Origin: Burkholderia cepacia
Lineage (GTDB): Bacteria > Pseudomonadota > Gammaproteobacteria > Burkholderiales > Burkholderiaceae
Length of the DNA stretch: 64,000 nt
Assembly (NCBI RefSeq): GCF_001039005.1
Contig: NZ_LDWR01000042.1
Span: 124,001 to 188,000, forward strand
Direction of reading: 5' to 3'
How positions within the stretch are numbered: the first letter of the stretch is position 1; each line of letters opens with the position of its first letter. Both the position numbers and the translations under genes were made by a program. Shown piece after piece: positions 41,557 through 49,328 of this stretch. Under the pieces are notes generated by a model. That model made no database searches. It was not told where the DNA came from and was given only the letters and a program-made list of their open reading frames with translations.

Positions 41557-42210
41557 ATGCCGTCAGACGCGGATGCGGACGCCGGGCAAAAGGCTTATCA
41601 CCACGGGGATCTGCGCCGCGCGATCATCGACACGGCACTCGACACGTTGCAGGAGCAACAAGGCTGGCAGTTCACGCTGCGTGAAATCGCGCGGCGCGCG
41701 AACGTCAGCCACTCCGCGCCGTACCGGCATTTCCCGGACAAGGCCGCGTTGCTTCACGAGCTGGCGCTGATCGGCTTCGATCGCTTGCGCGACGATCTCG
41801 CCGCGTCCGTCGACCCCGCCGCGGGCGCACCGGACGTGCTGCTTGCGCTCGCTTACGCCCATCTCGCGTTCGGGCAGCGCCACCCGGATCTTTATCGACT
41901 GATGTTTGCCGCGGATGCCGGCGAGCCTTCGGATATCCATCTCGATCCGCGCGTGCAGGCGCCCTTCCTGCTGGTCGTCGACATCCTGGAGCACGGCCAG
42001 CGCGCCGGCACGATCCGCCCGCGCTCCGCGCTTGGCCAGGCGACCGCCTGCTGGGCACATCTCCATGGCCTGACGATGCTCGCGATCGACGGGCGGCTGG
42101 TGCGCGAGAAGGTCGGCGATCATGCGATCGAGGATGCGCTGACGACCTTGCTGGACGGACTCGTGCTGCCCGAAAAACGCGCGCGGACGACCAAGGCGAA
42201 AAGGTCTTGA
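41557..42210 (+). CDS. TetR-family transcriptional regulator
   Basis: A regulator of 217 residues. The N-terminal DNA-binding domain is clear (YHHGDLRRAIIDTALDTL, FTLREIARRANVSHSAPYRH), followed by a C-terminal ligand domain of the WHG type (AYAHLAFGQRHPDLYRLMFA). This group often controls aldehyde or alcohol dehydrogenase genes. ATG 41557 has AGGAG 10 bases upstream; ATG 41503 lacks a site. Divergent from the aldehyde dehydrogenase, with the dyad at 41484-41498 between them. The MerR-type promoter of the next gene begins within its last four bases. Confidence 0.93.
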   Translation: MPSDADADAGQKAYHHGDLRRAIIDTALDTLQEQQGWQFTLREIARRANVSHSAPYRHFPDKAALLHELALIGFDRLRDDLAASVDPAAGAPDVLLALAYAHLAFGQRHPDLYRLMFAADAGEPSDIHLDPRVQAPFLLVVDILEHGQRAGTIRPRSALGQATACWAHLHGLTMLAIDGRLVREKVGDHAIEDALTTLLDGLVLPEKRARTTKAKRS

Positions 42211-42237
42211 CCTTGAACTTCGCTTGAAGGTTAAGGT
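42207..42237 (+). promoter_or_regulatory. MerR-type promoter of the DJ-1/PfpI gene
   Basis: TTGACC (42207-42212), a 19-bp spacer and TAAGGT (42232-42237). The spacer holds a dyad, ACCTTGAAC / CTTGAAGGT (42210-42218 and 42223-42231), with two mismatches. A 19-bp spacer with a dyad between the hexamers is the hallmark of MerR-activated promoters. Confidence 0.58.
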
Positions 42238-42342
42238 TTGCCTCGGCAGCGTATCGAGGCCATGGGGTTGGGTTCTGCCATCCGACCATCCGGCGGTGCG
42301 TCGACGACGTCCGCCCGTGGCCGCTCAAGAGGAAATCGCATC

Positions 42343-43026
42343 ATGACCACGCGCATCCTTCATGTCGTCAGCAACGTCGCGCACTACGCCAATCCGGCGC
42401 AACCGACCGGCCTGTGGCTGTCCGAGCTGACGCATGCCCACCACATCTTCGCGGCGCAAGGCTATGAGCAGCGGCTCGTGAGCCCCAAGGGCGGCGTGTC
42501 GCCGCTGGAACCGCGCTCGCTGAAATGGCCGCACGCCGACGCCGCCGCGAAAGCGTGGCGCGCCGACCAGGCCAACGAGGCGCTGCTCGCGACCACCGCG
42601 CGCCCCGACGAGATCGACCCGGCCGATTTCGATGCGATCTACTTCACCGGCGGCCATGCGGTCATGTGGGACTACCCGGACGATGCAGGGCTGCAGCGCC
42701 TCACGCGCGAGATCTACGAGCGCGGCGGCGTCGTGTCGTCGGTCTGCCACGGCTACTGCGGCCTGCTGAACACGAAGCTTTCGGACGGCTCGCTGCTGGT
42801 TGCCGGGCGCCGGATCACCGGCTACTCGTGGATGGAGGAAATCCTGGCCGGCGTCGCGAAGAAAGTGCCCTACAACGTCGAGCAGCAGATGCAACAGCGT
42901 GGCGCGCGCTACGAGAAGGCGCTGCTGCCGTTCACGTCGAACGTCGTCGTCGACGGCCGCCTGGTGACCGGCCAGAATCCGCAATCGGCGAAGGCGACGG
43001 CCGAACAGGTCGTCGCGCTCCTGTGA
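42343..43026 (+). CDS. DJ-1/PfpI-family (class I glutamine amidotransferase-like) protein
   Basis: A cytoplasmic protein of 227 residues. The nucleophile elbow reads SSVCHGYCG, with its Cys near residue 140, and the FTGGHAVMWDYPD segment is typical of Hsp31/YhbO-like members. The family includes chaperones, glyoxalases/deglycases and proteases, so carbonyl or electrophile defence is a reasonable but unproven role. AGAGGAAATC precedes ATG 42343. The transcript would carry a leader of about 100 bases from the MerR-type promoter. The MerR gene lies 30 bases beyond its end, on the opposite strand. Confidence 0.9.
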   Translation: MTTRILHVVSNVAHYANPAQPTGLWLSELTHAHHIFAAQGYEQRLVSPKGGVSPLEPRSLKWPHADAAAKAWRADQANEALLATTARPDEIDPADFDAIYFTGGHAVMWDYPDDAGLQRLTREIYERGGVVSSVCHGYCGLLNTKLSDGSLLVAGRRITGYSWMEEILAGVAKKVPYNVEQQMQQRGARYEKALLPFTSNVVVDGRLVTGQNPQSAKATAEQVVALL

Positions 43027-43056
43027 CGCGGCGGACGGGCTCGCGCCGCCGCTGAC

Positions 43057-43536
43057 CTAAGGGCGGATCGTCCGGCGCGGCACCGGCTCGTGATGGGCAT
43101 CGGCGGTGTCCGCATCGCCGGCGTTCATGGCATTCCCGGACGGGATTCTCGACAACAGCCTTTTCGCATTGGTTGCACAATCAACCGACTCCGGCTTCGC
43201 CCGGATTTCGGCGATCAGCGACACGATGTGCGCCTTGCTTCGCGCCAGCCGCGCCTCCAGCGCCTCGATGCCTTCCACCTTGCGGCACAGCGCTTCCAGC
43301 AACGAACCGCATTGCCATTGCGTGAGATCCGACGGAATCAGCGTGCGAATCTCGTCAAGACTGAAATCCGCCTTCTGCGCCGCGGTGATCAGATCGAGCA
43401 CCGTCACCGCTTCCTGCGGATAACTGCGATAGCCGTTCGCTTCGCGCTCGACGAACGTCAAGAGACCGATGCGTTCGTAGAAGCGGATGCGCGAAGGGGT
43501 AAGGCCGGTGCGTTCCGCCAGTTCCCCGATCTTCAT
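43057..43536 (-). CDS. MerR-family transcriptional regulator
   Basis: A regulator of 159 residues. The winged helix domain is canonical (MKIGELAERTGLTPSRIRFY, then ERIGLLTFVEREANGYRSYP), followed by the dimerisation helix (EALEARLARSKAHIVSLIAE). Cysteines fall at QWQCGSLLEALC and just after the helix at SVDCATNAK, positions where MerR proteins place effector residues, so a thiol-reactive or redox signal is conceivable. The tail is low-complexity. It is placed between two promoters with 19-bp spacers (42207-42237 and 45958-45988) and is the obvious candidate activator of both. Confidence 0.93.
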   Translation of the reverse strand: MKIGELAERTGLTPSRIRFYERIGLLTFVEREANGYRSYPQEAVTVLDLITAAQKADFSLDEIRTLIPSDLTQWQCGSLLEALCRKVEGIEALEARLARSKAHIVSLIAEIRAKPESVDCATNAKRLLSRIPSGNAMNAGDADTADAHHEPVPRRTIRP

Positions 43537-43664
43537 GTTGCCGCGACTCCCCGGCCGGAACAGGTCCGGCCATTCGACCCACCGTGACAGTCAATGGTCT
43601 CCTCACATTGATTCGCAATCCGATCTTTATCGGCTTCCTTTCGAATAGCGGACGGAATACGCGC

Positions 43665-44921
43665 TCACATCACGTCGAAACGCAATCCCGCATGGCGCAC
43701 CAGACGCTCGATGAAGCGCTCGTCGAACATCGTCGCGGGCGTCCAGAAGCCGCCGCCGCGCCCGGTCTTGTCGCCTTCGCGGCCGCGGCCGCAATCCAGC
43801 GCGAGACTGATCGCGGCCTGGCCCAGCATCTTGCCGGTGGAGCCGTAACCCGGATCGCGATCGCCGGTGACTTTCACGCGCAGGGTCCGCCCGTCGTCGG
43901 CACGCCCGAAGAAACGCAGATCGTAGCGGCCGGCCAGTTGGGCCTCGGCGCTCGGCCCTTCGCCGGGTTTCGGCAGCAGGAAGCGCTCCATCAGCATGCG
44001 CACCGGCTTGACGATCACGCCCACCATGAATGCGCCGAGACCCGCCACCATTGCCAGCGCGGTCAGGCGGCCTTTGAGGCCCGTGCCCGTCATGACGGCT
44101 TCGTCGTAGGTGAACCGGCTGCCGTACGCGTTGCCGGCCAGCGCATTGGAGCGGTGCACGACGCGCTCGTTGATGGCCGCCATCACGAACGGCGCGATCC
44201 ACGCGTCGCAGTCGCGATCGAATTCGGCCGATCGAACCGCGTGCTGCCGCGCCGTGAAGCCATGACCTTGTGGGCACAGCGAATAAGGATCGAGCAGTTC
44301 CCTGCGCAACGCGGGATCGGCCGCGGCTTCCCGCACGACGTTGATCACGCTCGCCACTGTTCCGCCCGACGCGCCGCCCTTCAGCGTTCGGACGCGCATC
44401 TTTACCTGCCCGGCCGGCGCGCCCCACTGCCGCCGCGCCTGTTGCTGCAGGAAGAACACGCCCATGTCCGACGGCACCGAATCGAAGCCGCAGCAATGAA
44501 CGATGCGCGCGCCCGATTGCCGGGCCGCCGGCTCGTATTTTTCGATCATCCGCTTGATCCACTGCGTCTCGCCGGTGAGGTCGCAGTAGTCGGTGCCGGT
44601 TTCCGCACAGACCTTGACCAGCGGCTCCCCGTAAAGCGCGTAGGGTCCGACGGTGGACACGACCGCCCGTGTTTGCGCACAGAGCGCCCGCAGTTGCGCT
44701 TCGTCGGCCGCGTCGGCAACGATGATCGGCAACGCCTGCCCCGCCGCGCCCAGCGCATCCCTGACCTGCTTGAGCTTCGCTTCGGAGCGGCCGGCGATGG
44801 CCCAGCGCAGCGTCTCGCCCGAGCCCGAGCCCGACAGATAGTCGGACAGGTAGCGGGTCAGGATCTGCCCGACAAAACTGGTGGCACCAAATACGACGAG
44901 ATCGTGGGTCGGCTCGGTCAT
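43665..44921 (-). CDS. saccharopine-dehydrogenase-like / trans-acting enoyl reductase family protein
   Basis: A protein of 418 residues. The N-terminal Rossmann domain has DLVVFGATSFVGQILTRYL, WAIAGRSEAKLKQVRD and VVSTVGPYALYGEPLVKVC, as in the family that includes mycobacterial trans-acting enoyl reductase. The middle holds GARIVHCCGFDSVPSDMGVF, also diagnostic. A hydrophobic segment near residues 315-335 (LAMVAGLGAFMVGVIVKPV) may attach it to the membrane. Reaction probably NAD(P)H-dependent reduction of a lipid-like substrate. AAGGAA precedes ATG 44921; ATG 44987 would overlap the upstream gene by 23 bases. Cotranscribed with the decarboxylase-like gene. Confidence 0.88.
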   Translation of the reverse strand: MTEPTHDLVVFGATSFVGQILTRYLSDYLSGSGSGETLRWAIAGRSEAKLKQVRDALGAAGQALPIIVADAADEAQLRALCAQTRAVVSTVGPYALYGEPLVKVCAETGTDYCDLTGETQWIKRMIEKYEPAARQSGARIVHCCGFDSVPSDMGVFFLQQQARRQWGAPAGQVKMRVRTLKGGASGGTVASVINVVREAAADPALRRELLDPYSLCPQGHGFTARQHAVRSAEFDRDCDAWIAPFVMAAINERVVHRSNALAGNAYGSRFTYDEAVMTGTGLKGRLTALAMVAGLGAFMVGVIVKPVRMLMERFLLPKPGEGPSAEAQLAGRYDLRFFGRADDGRTLRVKVTGDRDPGYGSTGKMLGQAAISLALDCGRGREGDKTGRGGGFWTPATMFDERFIERLVRHAGLRFDVM

Positions 44922-44964
44922 GGACGGTTCCTTCGGCGCGGGCGTGTCGCGTGCTTCCGTGCCG

Positions 44965-45882
44965 TTAGTGTTGTGTTCCGGGTTCATCGAAGGCCTTTAA
45001 AGGCGTCGGCAGGTTCAGGACCAACTGCGCGTCTTTTACCACGTCGAGACGCATGATGGTGGACGCGCCGAGCCCGTCGAGCAACTGGCTCAGCGGGCCG
45101 CCGTGCCGCACCAGCTCGACGTTGCGCGGCAGCAGGCGCTGCGTGAACGATAGCGTATTGGTCTGCACCGAGGTCTGGTGCCATTCGCCGTCGATGCGAT
45201 TGATCATCGTCGTCGTGCCCATCTGCGATTGGGACGCGACGTGGGTCAGCGCGGGCAGCGGCACGCTCAGGCTCAGGTCCGGCCGGCCGCCCGGGCCGGC
45301 AATGCGGGCGCTTGCGGTGGCGCCGATATTCACGTCGATATCGGCGAGCCACTTGGGAAGCTGATAGCCGTGTACGCCGCGAACCCGCGCGATCTCCGTG
45401 GTAACCGGCAGCGCCAGCACATGCGCGAAGAAGCTCCGGCGCCGCATCGAGTCGATCAGTTCCAGCGCGTACGACCCTTTCGCGCCGGGCCGACGGATCA
45501 CCACCGCGACGGATACTTCGTCATACGGATCGTTATCGCAGACCGAATAGGAGAAGAAGGTCAGCGCGACCAGCCCGCGCCCGGGGAGCGCACGCAACGG
45601 TTCGAGCGGCACCGGCAATAGGGTCTGCAGGCGGTCGAGCGGCGCAAGGAACAACAGCTGAATGCTGCTGGAACGGTAGTAAAAGTTCGGCGCCCAGGTC
45701 GGGCCGACCCGCGAAGCCACTTGACGCTTCGGAATCCGGCGGAAAAAATCGATGTTCCCCGCGGCGGGATCGCGCGCCACCTCGTCCAGGTCCGGATTCA
45801 TCCTGAACCGGTCGTAGTACCCGCCTTCGGGCACGTCGACCGTGTGCGGCCCGAATTCGACCTGTGTAAAACGAATGTCCAT
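44965..45882 (-). CDS. acetoacetate-decarboxylase-family protein
   Basis: A protein of 305 residues with the acetoacetate-decarboxylase-like fold. Segments include RSSSIQLLFLAPLDRLQTLL, ALTFFSYSVCDNDPYDEVSV and RGVHGYQLPKWLADIDV, whose Lys occupies the place of the family's Schiff-base lysine region. Members range from true decarboxylases to enzymes with other aldol or dehydratase-like reactions, so the reaction is uncertain. AGAGG precedes ATG 45882. First gene of an operon with the enoyl-reductase-like gene, driven by the MerR-type promoter at 45958-45988. Confidence 0.85.
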   Translation of the reverse strand: MDIRFTQVEFGPHTVDVPEGGYYDRFRMNPDLDEVARDPAAGNIDFFRRIPKRQVASRVGPTWAPNFYYRSSSIQLLFLAPLDRLQTLLPVPLEPLRALPGRGLVALTFFSYSVCDNDPYDEVSVAVVIRRPGAKGSYALELIDSMRRRSFFAHVLALPVTTEIARVRGVHGYQLPKWLADIDVNIGATASARIAGPGGRPDLSLSVPLPALTHVASQSQMGTTTMINRIDGEWHQTSVQTNTLSFTQRLLPRNVELVRHGGPLSQLLDGLGASTIMRLDVVKDAQLVLNLPTPLKAFDEPGTQH

Positions 45883-45957
45883 GTCCGTTGCCTCTCGTCG
45901 ATGATTGACCGTGGCAGGCAACCCCCGAAGCCTGCTGATTCACTGCTGTCAGCAAGC

Positions 45958-45988
45958 ACTCTAAGATTAAACTCGACTTTAAGGTCAA
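45958..45988 (-). promoter_or_regulatory. second MerR-type promoter, upstream of the decarboxylase-like operon
   Basis: On the minus strand: TTGACC (45983-45988), a 19-bp spacer, TAGAGT (45958-45963). The spacer contains CTTAAA-gtcgag-TTTAA. It shares TTGACCTT with the promoter at 42207-42237 and the same hexamer spacing. Confidence 0.55.
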
Positions 45989-46037
45989 GGCCTCGAATAG
46001 AGGGGCAAGTCGGACTTCGTTGGCGCGACGGGCGCAG

Positions 46038-46718
46038 TCATTTTTCCCCGGACGGCGAGTTCAGGCCGCGAAGAAAATCGGGCATCGCGTTTTCGATCGA
46101 TTCCAGATAGCCGGCCATCGCTCCGGCGACCTTCCGGACGGCCGGACGTGCGGTCATCCGCGCACGCCACGCGAGCAGGTTCGGGGTCTCCGCCGTCATC
46201 GGCGCCCCCTTGCGCGCGCCGAACAACTGCGCCATGTAAAACGCAATGTCGGCATAGGAATAGGTCCCGGCCAGAAATTCCCGATCGGCCAGCACGCGCT
46301 CCATGCGCCGATAGTATTGCGACGCTTCGGCGCGCGCCGCCTGCGCCGCCGGATCGTCCGGCGTGTCTTCAAGCCCCATCAGCCGGACGACGTGCGGAAA
46401 ATAGATTTCGTCGCTGCAATGTTCGAGCTGACGCGCGATCGCGCGCGCCGCCGGATGCGCCGGCCATAACGCGGGATCGGGCTTCAGGTCCTCGAGATAC
46501 TCGAAGATCTGCGTGGAATCGAAGATCTCCAGCGCGCCGTCCATCAGCACCGGCACCTGGCGCTTCGGGTTGATGCGCAGCACATCCGGATGTTTGGGGT
46601 CGTAGCCGCGAAGCTGGCTGAACGGCGTCATCACCAGCTCGAAGTCGATGCCCTTCTCGTGCGCCGCAATCTCGACCTTGGCGCCGAACATGCTCAGCGG
46701 CCCGGAAATGATCTTCAT
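46038..46718 (-). CDS. glutathione S-transferase family protein
   Basis: A GST of 226 residues. The thioredoxin-like domain begins KIISGPLSMFGAKVEIAAHE and has INPKRQVPVLMDGALEIFDS with the glutathione-binding STQIFEYLEDL. The helical domain includes LAGTYSYADIAFYMAQLFGA. GGGAGAG precedes ATG 46718. It follows the NIPSNAP gene by 44 bases and is probably cotranscribed with it. Together with the nearby DJ-1 and MerR genes this suggests an electrophile-detoxification neighbourhood; substrate unknown. Confidence 0.93.
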   Translation of the reverse strand: MKIISGPLSMFGAKVEIAAHEKGIDFELVMTPFSQLRGYDPKHPDVLRINPKRQVPVLMDGALEIFDSTQIFEYLEDLKPDPALWPAHPAARAIARQLEHCSDEIYFPHVVRLMGLEDTPDDPAAQAARAEASQYYRRMERVLADREFLAGTYSYADIAFYMAQLFGARKGAPMTAETPNLLAWRARMTARPAVRKVAGAMAGYLESIENAMPDFLRGLNSPSGEK

Positions 46719-46762
46719 GGTTCGCTCTCCCGTTGATGAAATGCGGCCCGACTTGAATACGC

Positions 46763-47500
46763 TTACGCGCGAACGGCCGAGCGTGCGGTGGGCACCAGCC
46801 GATGCGTCTCGGTCGCACGGATCGACCAGCGTGCCAGTTGCGGGGCGATCTCGTTCGCCCATCGATTCGAACGGCCGAATTCGTCGAAGCGCGCGATGTC
46901 GGGGAACACCGCGACGCCCGCCAACACCTGTTCATTCGCCCGTACCGGCAATCGGCGGAAATCGTTCTCGCGCGGCTCCGTGATGTACCACCCTTGGGCT
47001 GTCGCACCGCCGGCGGCAAGAACGCTCGACATGCGTTCGCGGCAAAACGCCAGAAGCGACGCCGACACCGGCTCGTTCAGATGGAAGATCGTGATATCGA
47101 CGAATCCCGGCGGGATCGCCACGGCGTCCCGGCCGGCTCGGCGAGCCACGTCGACGGGCAGGTTCGATTCTTCCCATGCCGGCTTCAACAACAATACGTT
47201 ATCCGAATCGATCATCGTCGCATTGGCCGCGTCGGCGTGCGCTTTCCAGCTCGGTCCGCCGTAGAAATCCGTCAGCCCTCTCAGCCGGGTCGCCATGCTT
47301 TCAAAGCCGCGCAGCCAGACGAACCGATCCGGACGATCGAGATCGCGAAACTGCCCCATGACCGTCATACCCACCGCCTCCTGTGTCTCGACCAGCTCGC
47401 GATCGAAGAGATCGATCAGCACGTCGCGCTGGTGCGGATGAAGGGTGTACTGGCGCAGCTCGACGACGTCGAGCAGCTGTTCTCGGATGTTCTCGTTCAT
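46763..47500 (-). CDS. NIPSNAP-family protein
   Basis: A protein of 245 residues with two ferredoxin-like NIPSNAP domains. The first begins VVELRQYTLHPHQRDVLIDL and contains FRDLDRPDRFVWLRGFESMA, the most conserved family segment. The second spans PGFVDITIFHLNEPVSASLL to VFPDIARFDEF. Bacterial members are of unknown function and often lie beside oxidoreductases. AAGGT lies 8 bases before ATG 47500. Divergent from a WYL regulator with a palindrome between, so probably its target. Confidence 0.88.
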   Translation of the reverse strand: MNENIREQLLDVVELRQYTLHPHQRDVLIDLFDRELVETQEAVGMTVMGQFRDLDRPDRFVWLRGFESMATRLRGLTDFYGGPSWKAHADAANATMIDSDNVLLLKPAWEESNLPVDVARRAGRDAVAIPPGFVDITIFHLNEPVSASLLAFCRERMSSVLAAGGATAQGWYITEPRENDFRRLPVRANEQVLAGVAVFPDIARFDEFGRSNRWANEIAPQLARWSIRATETHRLVPTARSAVRA

Positions 47501-47556
47501 GTTTGACCTTCGCGTCGATGAAGCAGATCGGGCATGCGGCAAAGCATAAGTCCGAT

Positions 47557-47579
47557 AACATGACACCTTATGTCAGGTA
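47557..47579. promoter_or_regulatory. candidate operator between NIPSNAP and WYL-regulator genes
   Basis: TGACA-ccatta-like spacer-TGTCA (47561-47565 and 47571-47575) is a 5-bp inverted repeat with 5 bases between. It is flanked by ATAACA and GGTATT, giving a longer imperfect dyad in the 99-base divergent region. Confidence 0.4.
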
Positions 47580-47599
47580 TTTGAGGTAATGTGTCGCGT

Positions 47600-48580
47600 A
47601 TGAAAGCCAGCCGCCTGTTGTCGATCATGATGATGCTGCAGGCGCGCGGCCGGATGACCGCGCCGGCGCTGGCCGAAGCACTGGAAGTGTCGGAGCGCAC
47701 GATCCTGCGCGATATCGACCAGCTCTCCACGGCCGGCGTGCCCATCTGGGGCGATCGCGGCCGCAACGGCGGATTCCAGCTGCGCGACGGCTGGAGTACC
47801 GATCTCACCGGGCTCACCGAGCACGAAGCGCACGCGCTGATCCTGGCCGGCTTGCCCGGGCCGGCGAGCGAACTGGGCCTCGACGGCATGGCCGCCTCCG
47901 CGCGGCTGAAGATGATGGCGAGCCTGCCGCCGGGCTCGCGCGAGCGGGCCGACCGTGTCGCCAGCCGGTTGCACATCGATACCGTGGATTGGTACCGGGC
48001 GCAGGAAACCCCGGCGTTTCTGCGTGAAGTTGCCGATGCGGTATGGGGTTCGTACCGTATCGACGTGAAGTATCAGAGCTGGCGGGGCGTGTCCCGCCGC
48101 GAACTCGAGCCGCTCGGCCTGGTGCTCAAGGGCGGCGCCTGGTACCTGATTGCCCGGGTGGCGGGCAAGCCCGGCGCACTGACGTTCCGGCTGGCGAATA
48201 TCCACGAACTCACCGCGTCGCGCCGCCGTTTCAAGCGCCCTGCGCGATTCGATCTGGCGACGCACTGGCGCGACGCGATGAGCCGGTACGAGACCGATCT
48301 CAATCGGCTGACCGCCCATATCGCGGTGTCGCCGCGCGGCGAAACCTGGTTGGCCAACGCGCGGATCAAGATCGCGCCGGTCTCGCAGGATGCGGGCAGT
48401 GCGGAAGTGCCGTCGGGATGGAAGGAATGCCTGATGCCGATCGAATCGATCGAGCACGGCGCGCGGAAGCTGCTGGGGTACGGCGCACACGTGAAAATCC
48501 TCGGGCCGCGGGCGCTCGAGGCGCAATTCATCGAAGAGTTGTCGCAGTTGAAAGCGCTTTATCGATCCGGCGACGATTGA
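47600..48580 (+). CDS. YafY-type helix-turn-helix/WYL-domain regulator
   Basis: A regulator of 326 residues. The N-terminal HTH_11 domain reads RLLSIMMMLQARGRMTAPAL, then VSERTILRDIDQLSTAGVPI. The WYL domain in the middle has LEPLGLVLKGGAWYLIARVA, and the WCX extension closes the protein. Such proteins sense a ligand through the WYL domain and usually repress or activate a neighbouring gene. ATG 47600 is used; GTG 47591 is an alternative. Divergent from NIPSNAP, with a TGACA/TGTCA dyad in between. Confidence 0.92.
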   Translation: MKASRLLSIMMMLQARGRMTAPALAEALEVSERTILRDIDQLSTAGVPIWGDRGRNGGFQLRDGWSTDLTGLTEHEAHALILAGLPGPASELGLDGMAASARLKMMASLPPGSRERADRVASRLHIDTVDWYRAQETPAFLREVADAVWGSYRIDVKYQSWRGVSRRELEPLGLVLKGGAWYLIARVAGKPGALTFRLANIHELTASRRRFKRPARFDLATHWRDAMSRYETDLNRLTAHIAVSPRGETWLANARIKIAPVSQDAGSAEVPSGWKECLMPIESIEHGARKLLGYGAHVKILGPRALEAQFIEELSQLKALYRSGDD

Positions 48581-48588
48581 AACGGCGC

Positions 48589-48888
48589 CTATTGCGCCGA
48601 CGCGGTCGCCGCTCGATGCACGGTGCCGACGGCTGCCGGCGTTTGCGCAGGCGCACCAACGGCCCCACTGCCCGCTTTTGAAAGCGCGGCATCGATCCGT
48701 CGCGCATCGTTGCGTGCACCTGCCGCATGCAGCGCGACCTTTCGGGCAATCGTGCTCGCGGGTTCAGCGCATTGCCATAAAACGCCCATCGAATCAGATT
48801 TCGTCCGCAAACTCGTCGAGAAAGCGGCGCAAGCGATCACGGCGGATTTTCCACTTTCAACTGGGACAGTTTTGTGGGCTAGGGTCAT
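48589..48888 (-). CDS. possible gene remnant
   Basis: An open frame whose last 55 codons look protein-like (STIARKVALHAAGARNDARR, then IDAALSKAGSGAV) and keep the GC-rich host style, while the first part runs into less GC-rich sequence. It lacks a good ribosome site. It lies at the point where host-like composition gives way to the AT-richer right part, so it may be a host gene cut by insertion of foreign DNA. Could equally be chance. Confidence 0.25.
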   Translation of the reverse strand: MTLAHKTVPVESGKSAVIACAAFSTSLRTKSDSMGVLWQCAEPASTIARKVALHAAGARNDARRIDAALSKAGSGAVGAPAQTPAAVGTVHRAATASAQ

Positions 48889-48901
48889 TTGCGCTTCACA
48901 G

Positions 48902-49201
48902 CTACCGAACTTTTTTTCGGTCGCGTGGTGTCTTCACTTCGAAGTCGATCTCGGCGTCGGCAGCACGCACGCTGTTCAACGCTTGCTTCAGAGTTCGCGC
49001 GTCCAATTCCAATCGCGCTATCGCGAATAACAACATGTGCATTCCGATCTCGCCTCGAACGTTTGTGTCGTTTGAAATGTATCGTCGCCATTGGCGACCA
49101 TGATCGAGACTGAATAGTTCGGTCATCTTCTCGCTCTTTATACCGAGCTGTTTTTTAAGAATTTCGAAATCCGGTGGAGGCGGCGATAGATCTTCACTCA
49201 T
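48902..49201 (-). CDS. hypothetical protein
   Basis: A small protein of 99 residues with no recognised family. It begins SEDLSPPPPDFEILKKQLGI and contains EIGMHMLLFAIARLELDART and a basic end (VKTPRDRKKVR). The style resembles small phage or conjugative-element proteins. GAGAG precedes ATG 49201; ATG 49258 is in frame. Codon use is less GC-rich than in the genes to the left, fitting an acquired region. Confidence 0.55.
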   Translation of the reverse strand: MSEDLSPPPPDFEILKKQLGIKSEKMTELFSLDHGRQWRRYISNDTNVRGEIGMHMLLFAIARLELDARTLKQALNSVRAADAEIDFEVKTPRDRKKVR

Positions 49202-49328
49202 TTCTTGACTCTCATAAAAATTGGGTATGCATATACCGTGCCAGCGGTGTATCTTCATTCACGACGGCGCAGGTAAGCGTCAGAGTATCGATAACACTGC
49301 CCATCTCGACTCCCTTCTTGAAAACCAG

